A stretch of 64,000 bases of DNA from Candidatus Sungiibacteriota bacterium (GTDB lineage Bacteria > Patescibacteria > Paceibacteria > Sungbacterales > SURF-37). Shown in pieces: positions 8,126 to 16,048 of the stretch. Location of the stretch: assembly GCA_016186145.1 (NCBI GenBank), contig JACPMF010000007.1:69580-133579 (forward strand). The letters run 5' to 3'. Each line of letters starts with the position of its first letter. The stretch's first letter is position 1. A program made the translations under genes and the position numbers. The notes beneath the pieces are model-generated. The model worked only from the letters and a program-made list of their open reading frames with translations, was not told the DNA's origin and did no database searches.

Positions 8126-8467
8126 CTATGCGTCTCCTACAGAAAAAGCCAGCTTTGTCTCGGAGAAATGTATTCCGCAATCATGCATAACGCGCGCCAA
8201 CCCGCGAAGTGCTTCAGCAATTTTTCTCTTTTCGCCAGTAGTCGGCTCTTTGTTTCCATAAAAACTTACCTCAACCACGGGGAAGATAAAACTTCCTGTG
8301 TTGAATTCATACTTCTTTAGGGCTGCGGCAATTCCCTGCTTTCTTTCGGATGGCACATCTTTACTAAGCCACGCCGTAACCTCGCCAGGAAGGCCGAAAC
8401 CAAAAGTTACTATCTCCGAGAAGCCCTCGCGGACTTTGAAAACACCCGCTGTGTCTATGTGGGACAT
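8126..8467 (-). CDS. Hypothetical protein, 113 residues
   Basis: Not recognised. A good AGGAGG sits 7 bases before ATG 8467, and codon use looks normal. The protein is soluble and compact, with alternating strands and helices: FSEIVTFGFGLPGEV, a helical KQGIAAALKKYEF, then IFPVVEVSFYG and a helical IAEALRGLARVM. There is no signal peptide or membrane segment. It lies alone between the toxin-antitoxin pair and the divergent pilB gene. Confidence 0.65.
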   Translation of the reverse strand: MSHIDTAGVFKVREGFSEIVTFGFGLPGEVTAWLSKDVPSERKQGIAAALKKYEFNTGSFIFPVVEVSFYGNKEPTTGEKRKIAEALRGLARVMHDCGIHFSETKLAFSVGDA

Positions 8468-8575
8468 AAAGCCCTCCTGTATTCAGTTTATTTTCAAACA
8501 ACGGTAAGTATAAACAAAAATACTATACAAATAGTTTAGAAACAACCGCCCGTTCATATTTTTGCCGCAAGGCCG

Positions 8576-8581
8576 TATAAT
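8576..8581 (+). promoter_or_regulatory. TATAAT box six bases before the pilB start codon
   Basis: TATAAT ends 6 bases before ATG 8588 and no Shine-Dalgarno fits between them. A transcript from this box would begin at or next to the A of the ATG, so a leaderless mRNA is predicted. Confidence 0.5.
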
Positions 8582-8587
8582 AAGCCT

Positions 8588-10255
8588 ATGCCTATTTTTG
8601 AAGAGGAAAAACAAAAAAAGAAAATTGCGGGCCTCTGGCGCCAAGAGGAAGAGGAAACAACAAAACTGCTTTCTGAAAAATATAAAGTCTCCTATTTGAA
8701 CCTCGCAATAACGCCCATAAACACCGAAGCATTGAAAATCGTGCCTGAAGAAGAGTCGCGCCGGGCAGGACTTGCGGTCTTCCAAAAAATCGGGAAACGG
8801 CTTGAGATTGCCGTCGGCGGACCAGACAGATCGGAAACTGTCGCCGCCCTCAAAAAACTCGCCAACGACGGATATGCCTATACCCTCCATCTTGTCTCAA
8901 AAACCAGTCTTGAGCACGCGTGGGGTTTTTTTAAACAGATCGCGGAACGCGGGGATGCCATTACCGGCCACATCCAAATCTCTGACGCTCGCCTCGAAGA
9001 ATTTCAAAAAAGCCTTGCAACGCTCAAAGACCTTCAGGGGCTCCTCCACGAAATTGGGACAAAACGCACCACCGACACCCTGGAATTGATCATCGCGGGC
9101 GCCCTGAAAACAGACGCCTCGGACATACACATAGAGCCGCAAGAAGAAATTGCCAGGATTCGATACCGCCTGGACGGAGTGTTGCATGACGCGGCAGACA
9201 TCCCTACCGCCGTTTACAAACCGCTTCGCTCCCGAATCAAACTCATCTCCGAACTAAAACTCAACATAACCGCCAAAGGACAAGACGGGAGATTTACCAT
9301 AAAAAGCGCCGGAACAGAAACAGAAGTCAGAACCTCCACCCTCCCGGGTCCCTACGGAGAAAACATTGTAATGCGAATCCTCTCCCCAAAAGCGATCGCG
9401 ATGAAATTTGAAGATCTCGGCATGCAATCGTGGGCAAGAGAACAAATGGAGCGCGAGCTGAAAAAACCAAACGGTATGATCCTTGCAACGGGGCCGACCG
9501 GATCGGGGAAAACAACAACACTCTACGGCTTTCTGAAAAAAATCCACTCACCGGACATCAAAATCGTCACGATTGAAGACCCTATCGAATACCATTTAAC
9601 CGGCATTGAACAAACACAGGTAGAACCGGAACACGGATACGATTTTGCTTCAGGGCTTCGCTCCATCATCCGCCAGGATCCCGATGTCATCCTTGTCGGC
9701 GAGATTCGCGACCTGGAAACAGCAGAAACGGCAATGCACGCCTCCCTCACCGGCCATCTTGTCTTCTCCACCCTGCATACCAACAGTGCCGCAGGGACAA
9801 TCCCGCGCCTTTTAGACATCGGCGTCAAACCGACCATCATTGCCCCGGCCGTAAATATCGCCATGGCGCAACGGCTTCTCCGCCGGCTCTGCACGGCATG
9901 CAGCGTAAAAGGGCCGGCAACCGCAGAAGAACGCAAAACAATAGCAGCGGAATTTGCTCTGTTTCCTCCTAAAATTAAAAAACCGGACATCCGCGAACTG
10001 GAACTTTCCCGAGCCACAGGGTGCCAGGCATGCAATCTCACCGGTTACAAAGGCAGAACCGGCGTTTACGAAATAATCCTCATCGACGATGCCATGGAAG
10101 CCCTCATCTTCAAGGACCCGTCTGAAGCAACAATAAAAAAAGCCGCCTTTGAACAGGGGCAGATCACTATGCGCCAAGACGGAATACTAAAAATCGTAGC
10201 CGGCGTCACAGACCTCGCTGAGCTAGAACGAGTAGTCGGCGGTGCAACAATGTAA
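8588..10255 (+). CDS. pilB: Type IV pilus assembly ATPase PilB/GspE family
   Basis: A 555-residue protein with the full secretion-ATPase layout: an N-terminal T2SSE_N-like domain (about 30-140), then the catalytic domain. Walker A is GPTGSGKTTTLYG (about 300-312), the Asp box lies around IKIVTIEDPIEYHL, Walker B includes DVILVGEIRDLETA, and the His box includes GHLVFSTLHTN. Two CxxC pairs (LCTAC and GCQAC) form the zinc element typical of PilB/GspE. It would power assembly of type IV pili, used by CPR cells for attachment and DNA uptake. No pilin or PilC gene is adjacent. Confidence 0.93.
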   Translation: MPIFEEEKQKKKIAGLWRQEEEETTKLLSEKYKVSYLNLAITPINTEALKIVPEEESRRAGLAVFQKIGKRLEIAVGGPDRSETVAALKKLANDGYAYTLHLVSKTSLEHAWGFFKQIAERGDAITGHIQISDARLEEFQKSLATLKDLQGLLHEIGTKRTTDTLELIIAGALKTDASDIHIEPQEEIARIRYRLDGVLHDAADIPTAVYKPLRSRIKLISELKLNITAKGQDGRFTIKSAGTETEVRTSTLPGPYGENIVMRILSPKAIAMKFEDLGMQSWAREQMERELKKPNGMILATGPTGSGKTTTLYGFLKKIHSPDIKIVTIEDPIEYHLTGIEQTQVEPEHGYDFASGLRSIIRQDPDVILVGEIRDLETAETAMHASLTGHLVFSTLHTNSAAGTIPRLLDIGVKPTIIAPAVNIAMAQRLLRRLCTACSVKGPATAEERKTIAAEFALFPPKIKKPDIRELELSRATGCQACNLTGYKGRTGVYEIILIDDAMEALIFKDPSEATIKKAAFEQGQITMRQDGILKIVAGVTDLAELERVVGGATM

Positions 10256-10257
10256 CT

Positions 10258-10325
10258 CACAACCGACAACTTACAACCAACGACACGATGTGCATTGTTA
10301 TAAGTTGTATGTTGTTCGTTGTCAG
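10258..10325. repeat. Inverted repeat downstream of pilB
   Basis: CAACCGACAACTTACAACC faces GTTATAAGTTGTATGTTG: a long imperfect hairpin starting three bases after the pilB stop. It could act as a terminator or 3' stabiliser, although it has no clean T run. Confidence 0.55.
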
Positions 10326-10340
10326 CCAACGAGATAGCGA

Positions 10341-10612
10341 GTCCTGTTAGAAAATTTACATTCGCCGAATTACAACAACCATTGCCATTGCAACTACTAT
10401 TGGTTTACTTTTCACCGCACTATATAAATTTTCTAACGGGGCGGGCGCCACTCACCTCTGGGCAATACTCCGGTTTGGGAACACGGAGGCCAGGATTTCC
10501 TCGTGGTATACCTCAGTACGCCACAAGGACAACCAAAGTACCCTGACGGTAAAAAATCCCCATTAAGGCCCTTCGAGAACCTTAATTGCCCAGAGATGGC
10601 TGGCGCCCTACC
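10341..10612. ncRNA. Candidate structured noncoding RNA of unknown class
   Basis: The first arm, CCTGTTAGAAAATTTA (10341) pairs with TAAATTTTCTAACGGG (ending 10442). A second, GC-rich domain (10442-10612) is closed by GGGCGCCA / TGGCGCCC and CTCTGGGCAAT / ATTGCCCAGAG. It encloses three hairpins: CTCCG/CGGAG, CCTCGTGG/CCACAAGG and ATTAAGG/CCTTAAT. No convincing reading frame exists. I looked for RNase P, tmRNA, SRP, 6S and T-box hallmarks on both strands and found none that fit. The strand is undetermined because the outer stems are symmetric. It occupies most of the 440-base gap between pilB and ruvB. Confidence 0.5.
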
Positions 10613-10640
10613 GCGCAAGAACTAAAAAGTATACATTATC

Positions 10641-10662
10641 AAAAGGAGGAACGCCCTCCTTT
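10641..10662. terminator. Hairpin before ruvB, possible terminator
   Basis: AAAGGAGG / CCTCCTTT with a 5-base loop. It may end a rightward transcript from the structured region; the T run after it is poor. Confidence 0.35.
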
Positions 10663-10694
10663 CATTGGTCTTATTATAGCAGATGATGTAAAAA

Positions 10695-11702
10695 ATGTCA
10701 ACTGACCCCCAAAAGATAAAAAAAGAAGACGGATCTCTCGACGCCTCATTACGGCCCCAGCGCTGGGATGAATACATCGGCCAGGAACGAACCAAAGAAA
10801 ATTTGAAAATACTGCTCGGAGCCGCCAAAAAACGCGGGGATCCCGTGGAGCACGTTCTTCTCTACGGTCCCGCCGGGCTCGGCAAAACCAGTTTATCTCA
10901 CCTTATCGCACGGGAAATGAACACGAATATCCGCGTTACATCGGGTCCGGCAATTGAGCGAGTCGGCGACCTTGCGTCAATTCTTACAAACCTCCTCCCG
11001 CACGACATCCTTTTTATCGACGAAGCCCATCGGTTGAATAAGCTCATTGAGGAAGTCCTTTACCCGGCGATGGAAACAAGAACCATAGACATCATCATCG
11101 GCAAGGGCCCTTCTGCAAGAACGATCCAAATAGAGCTCCCCCCGTTCACCCTTATTGCCGCAACAACCAGAATCGGCCTTCTTTCTTCGCCCCTCCGCTC
11201 GCGCTTCGGCGTCACTTTCCGACTGGATTTTTATAGTAAAGAAGAAATAAATAAAATTCTCCGCCGATCGGCAAACCTTTTAAAAACAGAGATCAACGAG
11301 CCGGCCCTCCAAATAATCGCCGCTGCCTCCCGCTCAACACCAAGAGTTGCAAACCGGCTCTTAAAACGAGTCCGCGACTATGCGGAAGTGCACGCAAACG
11401 GCATTATCACAGAAAAAGAGGCCGCAGCCGCCCTAAAACTCCTGCAAATAGACGAGCTCGGCCTCGAACCGGCAGACCGGCGGATCCTCGAAACCATCAT
11501 CAACAAATTTAGCGGCGGGCCCGTCGGGATCCAAACACTCGCCGCCGCAACGTTTGAAGAAGAAGAAACAATCGAGGAAGTATACGAACCATACCTCATG
11601 CAGCTTGGTTTCATTGAACGGACTCCGCGCGGCAGAGTTGCAGCCGCTCGCGCTTATGAACATCTGGGAGTTAGTTTACCAAGGCAAAACAACCTAATCT
11701 AA
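10695..11702 (+). CDS. ruvB: Holliday junction branch-migration helicase RuvB
   Basis: A 335-residue AAA+ protein of typical RuvB length. Residues 9-30 (SLDASLRPQRWDEYIGQE) are the standard RuvB opening. Walker A is GPAGLGKTSLSHL (about 56-68), Walker B is ILFIDEAHRL, and the sensor ATTRIGLLSSPLRSRFG leads to the C-terminal winged helix with GLEPADRRIL and PYLMQLGFIERTPRGR. It drives branch migration with RuvA. RuvC is encoded at 42.6 kb; RuvA is not in this window. An AT-rich TTATTATA lies about 10 bases before the ATG and no ribosome site is evident. Confidence 0.97.
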   Translation: MSTDPQKIKKEDGSLDASLRPQRWDEYIGQERTKENLKILLGAAKKRGDPVEHVLLYGPAGLGKTSLSHLIAREMNTNIRVTSGPAIERVGDLASILTNLLPHDILFIDEAHRLNKLIEEVLYPAMETRTIDIIIGKGPSARTIQIELPPFTLIAATTRIGLLSSPLRSRFGVTFRLDFYSKEEINKILRRSANLLKTEINEPALQIIAAASRSTPRVANRLLKRVRDYAEVHANGIITEKEAAAALKLLQIDELGLEPADRRILETIINKFSGGPVGIQTLAAATFEEEETIEEVYEPYLMQLGFIERTPRGRVAAARAYEHLGVSLPRQNNLI

Positions 11703-11810
11703 GGCAGTAATCAACGAAATACAAATCTGTTGCGAATATACGAATCGCGCGCGATAAATTATTCGTAAATTCGTAATAAATTCGTTATTCGCTGATAGAG
11801 CGGAGCGAAC
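11703..11810 (+). repeat. Stop-to-start hairpin leader, family B copy 1
   Basis: Fills the space from the ruvB stop to the next ATG. ACGAAATACAAAT and CGAATATACGAAT pair with ATTCGTAAATTCG and AATTCGTTATTCG. It ends with CTGATAGAGCGGAGCGAAC directly before ATG 11811. The related copy at 27840-27949 has the same layout and the same tail. Confidence 0.7.
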
Positions 11811-12011
11811 ATGATTTTAATTCTCGCCTCAATTTTTTCTCTCTTCGCGCTTGTTTACGCACTCATTGCCGGCGCAGTCCTTTATCATCTATGGCACTAC
11901 ACCCTCCCTGGCTGGACCGCGGCAAGATTTGTTGTTCCGACATTCCTGGTTATTTCGACATTTTTCTTTATCCTCGCCGCATATTTCCTTTTCAGTACGT
12001 CAGCGGGATAG
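11811..12011 (+). CDS. Small two-helix membrane protein
   Basis: A 66-residue, very hydrophobic protein with two predicted membrane helices (about 3-27 and 40-62) joined by a short basic/aromatic loop. It starts directly after the family B hairpin leader and is followed 27 bases later by the PH-domain membrane protein, so the two are probably co-transcribed after ruvB. Function unknown. Confidence 0.6.
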   Translation: MILILASIFSLFALVYALIAGAVLYHLWHYTLPGWTAARFVVPTFLVISTFFFILAAYFLFSTSAG

Positions 12012-12038
12012 AATCAGCATCTATCCGCTTCTAGATTT

Positions 12039-12572
12039 ATGCTAACTCTAGAACCAAACGAACAAATTCTCATGGTTATCCGCAGGCATTGGTACGCGCT
12101 TTTTCGGCACGCCGCGGTAATCACTACCCTGGCCGTACTGCCGGCAATATTCTATATTCTGAACGGAGAAGCTGATACGCTTTCCAGAATCTCCGACCGT
12201 GATTTGGGACCGGCCATAAATTTCTTTTTCAGTCTGTACGCGCTCGGCCTGACCCTTTACGCATTTACGGTGTGGGCAGACTATTACCTCGATGTCTGGA
12301 TCATAACCAACAGGCGGCTTATCGATGTTGAACAGCACGGCCTTTTTTCAAGAACCATATCGGAACTGCCGATGGAAAAAATACAAAATGTGACGCTGGA
12401 AATTCACGGCCTTATGGCAACAATCCTTCATTTCGGTAACTTGAAGGTTGAAACCGCATCGCGATCAACATTCGTCATCCGTGACGCCCCGCATATGTAT
12501 AAAGCAAAAGGGCTGATTCTGAAATATGCGCATCAAAGCAGTGAACAAGCGGAACTAAGAACCAGGAGCTAA
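12039..12572 (+). CDS. Bacterial PH-domain (bPH2, YdbT-like) membrane protein
   Basis: A 177-residue protein. Two membrane helices lie at about 23-45 and 65-90, then a bPH2 domain: YYLDVWIITNRRLIDVEQHGLF followed by ISELPMEKIQNVTLEIHG and TILHFGNLKVET. The sequence ITNRRLIDVEQ with ELPMEKIQNV is the family signature. These proteins sit in the cytoplasmic membrane with the PH domain inside; their biochemical role is unknown. No clear ribosome site. Confidence 0.85.
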   Translation: MLTLEPNEQILMVIRRHWYALFRHAAVITTLAVLPAIFYILNGEADTLSRISDRDLGPAINFFFSLYALGLTLYAFTVWADYYLDVWIITNRRLIDVEQHGLFSRTISELPMEKIQNVTLEIHGLMATILHFGNLKVETASRSTFVIRDAPHMYKAKGLILKYAHQSSEQAELRTRS

Positions 12573-12594
12573 AAACGAGGACAGGCTATGGCAC

Positions 12595-12626
12595 TAAAAA
12601 AGCCGGTATCTACCGGCCTTATTTTT
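12595..12626. terminator. Bidirectional terminator
   Basis: An A run, then GCCGG / CCGGC with a 6-base loop, then a T-rich tract, between the convergent PH-domain and M23 peptidase genes. Confidence 0.85.
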
Positions 12627-12655
12627 AGAACTATTCGTATATTCGCGATTACTGC

Positions 12656-13735
12656 TTAAAAAGGATTTCTAGCCCCTCTTACTTCAAAGTGCACATGGCA
12701 CCCGGTCGAATTTCCGGTAGAACCTATAGTGCCAATCTGCAAACCCTGGCTAACCGCCTGACCAACACTCACCGAAACGTCTTTAAGGTGAGAATAGAGC
12801 GTCTGTGTTCCGTTTGGATGGCTAATCACGATATACCTCCCATACCCCCCATTCCACCCATCGGACCGCGCAAGAATTACCGTACCGCCGGCCGATGCGA
12901 AAACCGGAAGACCGCATGAATTTGCCAAGTCAACGCCATTCAATCCGTGTATCCCGCGGCTCTTTCTTCCTCCGGAGATTGGACGAATATAATAACTGTC
13001 ATACGAGGGATACCGGCTGATTTCCGAAGTAAAACGCGATGGCCCGCTTGTCTCAACCGGCCGCCAATCAAATTCGCCATCAGGAATAACGAGAGTCGAT
13101 CCGATCTCCAACAGCCCGTCAAAAGAAAGACCATTATAACTAAGAATATCCCCGATGTTTCCTCTGTATTTTTTCGCTATTGAGTCAATTGTGTCTCCCT
13201 TTTTCACTTCGATTTGGACGCCGGAAATCGGCAAAATGACCAACTGATCGCCGGGCTGTATGGCGCGCGGGTTAGTAAGATTATTCGCCCAGAGAAGAGT
13301 ATTTAAACTGATACCAAAAGACTTTGCGATGACCGACGGATTGTCCCCGCGCTTAACCGTGTAGATAAAAATCTGCCCCGCGGAATTCTCCCACGAAACA
13401 GTACCAAGAGGATTCAACGGAGCCACCACGGCACTATCCTGCACAAAGGTAAGACCGGAATCATCCGCCGCCTTCAGCTGCCTGCCGGACAAACCGGCAA
13501 GAGTCGACTCAAGAGCCGGAACCGCAGCAGAGCCGATGGATGCCTGAGTCTCTCTTATAAAGAAACCGGAAGACTGCTCCTCGACAACCTGCTGCCGAGA
13601 CGAGTACCCAAAGAACCCAAGGAAGTCAGAAAAAAAACCGGCGTTTGCCTTAACCGGGTAGCTGAAAAACATAACAAAACCAACAAGAACCGCCACCGCC
13701 GCGGCCTTATAATCCCATCGTTCTGTTGTTTTCAC
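12656..13735 (-). CDS. LysM/M23-family cell-wall peptidase
   Basis: A 359-residue exported protein starting at GTG 13735. A membrane/signal segment lies at about 10-33. Two LysM peptidoglycan-binding repeats follow (YTVKRGDNPSVIAKSFGIS and VKKGDTIDSIAKKY). The C-terminal M23 metallopeptidase domain (about 240-355) has HGLNGVDLA (zinc HxxxD), YSHLKDVSV and GCHVHFEVR (HxH). All catalytic residues are present, so it should be an active endopeptidase that cuts peptide crosslinks during wall growth or division. No strong ribosome site is seen at the GTG. Confidence 0.92.
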   Translation of the reverse strand: MKTTERWDYKAAAVAVLVGFVMFFSYPVKANAGFFSDFLGFFGYSSRQQVVEEQSSGFFIRETQASIGSAAVPALESTLAGLSGRQLKAADDSGLTFVQDSAVVAPLNPLGTVSWENSAGQIFIYTVKRGDNPSVIAKSFGISLNTLLWANNLTNPRAIQPGDQLVILPISGVQIEVKKGDTIDSIAKKYRGNIGDILSYNGLSFDGLLEIGSTLVIPDGEFDWRPVETSGPSRFTSEISRYPSYDSYYIRPISGGRKSRGIHGLNGVDLANSCGLPVFASAGGTVILARSDGWNGGYGRYIVISHPNGTQTLYSHLKDVSVSVGQAVSQGLQIGTIGSTGNSTGCHVHFEVRGARNPF

Positions 13736-13740
13736 TTTTT

Positions 13741-13965
13741 CCGGCTTTAAGTCGTAACGGAAGTGGACAAAGCCGGACTTTAACTGTGTACTAGTACTAA
13801 TAGACAGTTCCAGCGGCGTTTCTAAGAGCTATGCAGGAAAAATAACATTTTAAGCCGCTTTTTAGCCAAAATAATAACCCCGCCTAGGGTTCATCTATAG
13901 GGTAACCCGCCTACAAGGGCCAGGCAAGCGGGGTATCCACACCCAGGCCAAACAGGGCTAGGAAC
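13741..13965. other. Structured noncoding region between M23 and uvrD
   Basis: Part of a 349-base gap without genes. It holds a hairpin CCGGCTTT / AAAGCCGG next to the M23 start, an AACTGT / ACAGTT hairpin, and a compact three-way junction at 13877-13934: closing stem CCCCGC / GCGGGG with arms GGGTT/AACCC and GCCT/AGGC. The rest to 14060 is another inverted repeat (GGAACTAAGAAC against GTTCTTCTTGATTCC). No reading frame and no known RNA family recognised. Confidence 0.45.
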
Positions 13966-14060
13966 TAAGAACATGAGCTTGGAGCTTAGATCTTGGAACT
14001 TGGAGAACCGAGTTCCAAAACCTAAGTTCTTCTTGATTCCTAGCTCCTAGTTCTTCATCG
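13961..14060. repeat. Inverted repeat upstream of uvrD
   Basis: AGGAACTAAGAAC, GAGCTTGGAGC and TTGGAACTTGG pair with GAGTTCCAAAACC, TAAGTTCTTC and CTAGCTCCTAGTTC in an imperfect hairpin of about 100 bases, ending about 15 bases before the uvrD -10-like box. Confidence 0.55.
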
Positions 14061-14073
14061 GGATTTTTGTTAC

Positions 14074-14079
14074 TATAAC
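14074..14079 (+). promoter_or_regulatory. TATAAC box five bases before the uvrD start
   Basis: TATAAC followed by CCGCG and ATG 14085 with no ribosome site: another predicted leaderless start. Confidence 0.4.
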
Positions 14080-14084
14080 CCGCG

Positions 14085-16019
14085 ATGAGCTATCCTCTTA
14101 AAGAGAAAATTCTCTCCGAGTTAAACGACAAGCAGCGAGAAGCCGTGACCGCAACCGAAGGCCCGGTTCTTATCATTGCCGGCGCAGGATCCGGAAAAAC
14201 AAAAGCCCTCACCCACCGGGTCGCTTACCTTATTGCAAGCGGTGCTACCCCGTCAAAGATTCTCGCGGTCACATTTACCAACAAAGCCGCGGAAGAAATG
14301 CGCGAACGCATTCGCGCGTTAACCTACAACCTACAACAAACAACCAACAACCGACCGTTCATAGACACCTTCCACGCTTTTTGCGCACATGTCCTGCGCC
14401 AAGAATACGCAAACATCGGCTTCAACAAAAACTTCACCATCTTTGACGAAGACGACTCCCTCGGGCTTATCAAAGAGATAATGAAAGAACTCAACATATC
14501 GCCCAAACAATACCCGCCAAATCAGATCAACGCCATAATCTCCGGAACCAAGACACAGCTTCTTTCACCGGAGGAATATCAAGAAAACTATGGTCAGGAA
14601 CCCTATACAAAAATAATAGCCGGGGTTTACACCGAATATCAAAAACGGCTTTCGCAGGCGAACGCGCTTGATTTTGACGACTTGCTGATGAAAACGGTTC
14701 GGCTATTTCGCGAAAAGCCGGAGGTCCGCGCATCTTGGCAAAAACGCTTCACTCATATCCATGTTGACGAGTTTCAAGACACCAACCTCCCGCAATATCT
14801 CCTTGTCCAAATTCTCTCCGAAGAACACCGCAATATTTTCGCAATCGGGGATGACGGACAGGCAATTTATGGCTGGCGGGGAGCCGACTGGCGCAACATC
14901 TTTAACTTTGAACGAGACTGGCCCGAAGCAAAAATTATTTTCCTTGAACAAAACTATCGATCAACCCAGAATATCCTCGAAGCCGCGAATCATCTTATCC
15001 GCCACAACGTCCTCCAAAAAGAGAAGAACCTCTGGACAGAAAATGGAACAGGCGACACCGTAACGGCCACATCGACGTTAAGTGAGCGGCACGAAGCGGG
15101 CTTCATTGCGGAAGAAATCGCACGTCTCGTTGACGGAGGACTCATGCGCCCGCAGGATATGGCAATTCTCTACCGCACCAACGCCCAGTCGCGCGCGCTT
15201 GAAGAAGCGCTGCTCGACTGCTCCTTGCCATACGCGATCTACGGCGGCATCCGATTTTTTCAGCGGAAAGAAATAAAAGATATCGTATGCTACCTTCGTT
15301 TCCTTACAAACCCATCCGACTCCATAAGCCTGCAACGAATTATCAACGTGCCGCCCCGCGGCGTTGGGGTGGCCGGAATGGTAAAAGGATCTCCATCTTT
15401 TCAAAAATTCCGTGGGCTTTGCGGCGCGCTTACCCAAGATTTCAAAAAATCGGCCCCGTCGCAATGCATAAAAACACTGCTCAAAAAAATCAATTACCGA
15501 GAGTATCTGAACGAAAGCTCCGACAGAGCGGACGAACGGTGGGAAAATGTCCAAGAGCTGGTAAGCTGGTCGACCCGCTTCGACCAGCTCGGCCCGGAAA
15601 ACGGCATGACAAAACTTCTTGAAGAAGTAAGCTTGGTTGCCCTCGACGACCATAATAATCACAACAAGACGGCCGGCGGAAGAGTGTCTCTTATGACGCT
15701 CCACGCGGCAAAAGGGCTTGAGTTTCCGGTCGTGTTCCTTGCCGGAATGGAAGAAGGCATACTCCCGCACGCAAAAGCGACAAAAGAGCCTTCGGCCATT
15801 GAAGAAGAACGGCGACTCTGTTATGTCGGCATCACGAGAGCGCAAAAAAAGCTTTACCTCACGTGGGCATTAAGCCGCACAATCTTTGGAGACCGTATCG
15901 CAAATACCCCCTCTCGATTCCTCAAAGAAATTCCCAAAGAATATCTGGAAATGAACGAGGAGATGAATATTTTAGAAGATGAAGAATATGAAGATGAAGA
16001 CGAAGAACTTATTATATAG
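14085..16019 (+). CDS. pcrA: ATP-dependent DNA helicase UvrD/PcrA family
   Basis: A 644-residue superfamily 1A helicase. Q motif LNDKQREAV, Walker A AGAGSGKTKALTHRVAYL (motif I), motif Ia LAVTFTNKAAEEM, motif II VDEFQDTN, motif III GDDGQAIYGWRGAD, motif IV LEQNYRST, motif V LMTLHAAKGLEFPVVFLAG and motif VI ERRLCYVGITRAQ are all intact. It acts in excision repair and in removing obstacles at forks. It is somewhat short, with an acidic C-terminal tail rich in Glu/Asp/Tyr. Residues about 80-91 (TYNLQQTTNNR) are an Asn/Gln/Thr-rich insert encoded by a CAACCTACAAC-type simple repeat, probably a small in-frame expansion. Confidence 0.95.
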   Translation: MSYPLKEKILSELNDKQREAVTATEGPVLIIAGAGSGKTKALTHRVAYLIASGATPSKILAVTFTNKAAEEMRERIRALTYNLQQTTNNRPFIDTFHAFCAHVLRQEYANIGFNKNFTIFDEDDSLGLIKEIMKELNISPKQYPPNQINAIISGTKTQLLSPEEYQENYGQEPYTKIIAGVYTEYQKRLSQANALDFDDLLMKTVRLFREKPEVRASWQKRFTHIHVDEFQDTNLPQYLLVQILSEEHRNIFAIGDDGQAIYGWRGADWRNIFNFERDWPEAKIIFLEQNYRSTQNILEAANHLIRHNVLQKEKNLWTENGTGDTVTATSTLSERHEAGFIAEEIARLVDGGLMRPQDMAILYRTNAQSRALEEALLDCSLPYAIYGGIRFFQRKEIKDIVCYLRFLTNPSDSISLQRIINVPPRGVGVAGMVKGSPSFQKFRGLCGALTQDFKKSAPSQCIKTLLKKINYREYLNESSDRADERWENVQELVSWSTRFDQLGPENGMTKLLEEVSLVALDDHNNHNKTAGGRVSLMTLHAAKGLEFPVVFLAGMEEGILPHAKATKEPSAIEEERRLCYVGITRAQKKLYLTWALSRTIFGDRIANTPSRFLKEIPKEYLEMNEEMNILEDEEYEDEDEELII

Positions 16020-16048
16020 AACTAGGAACTAGAAACCGGTTCCCAAAC

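Noticed and set aside
10341..10612. RNase P RNA (GAGGAAATCC on the minus strand resembles a conserved P4 word)
   Set aside because: The matching 3' conserved ACAGAA/GCUUAUAG-type region and the overall helix order are missing.
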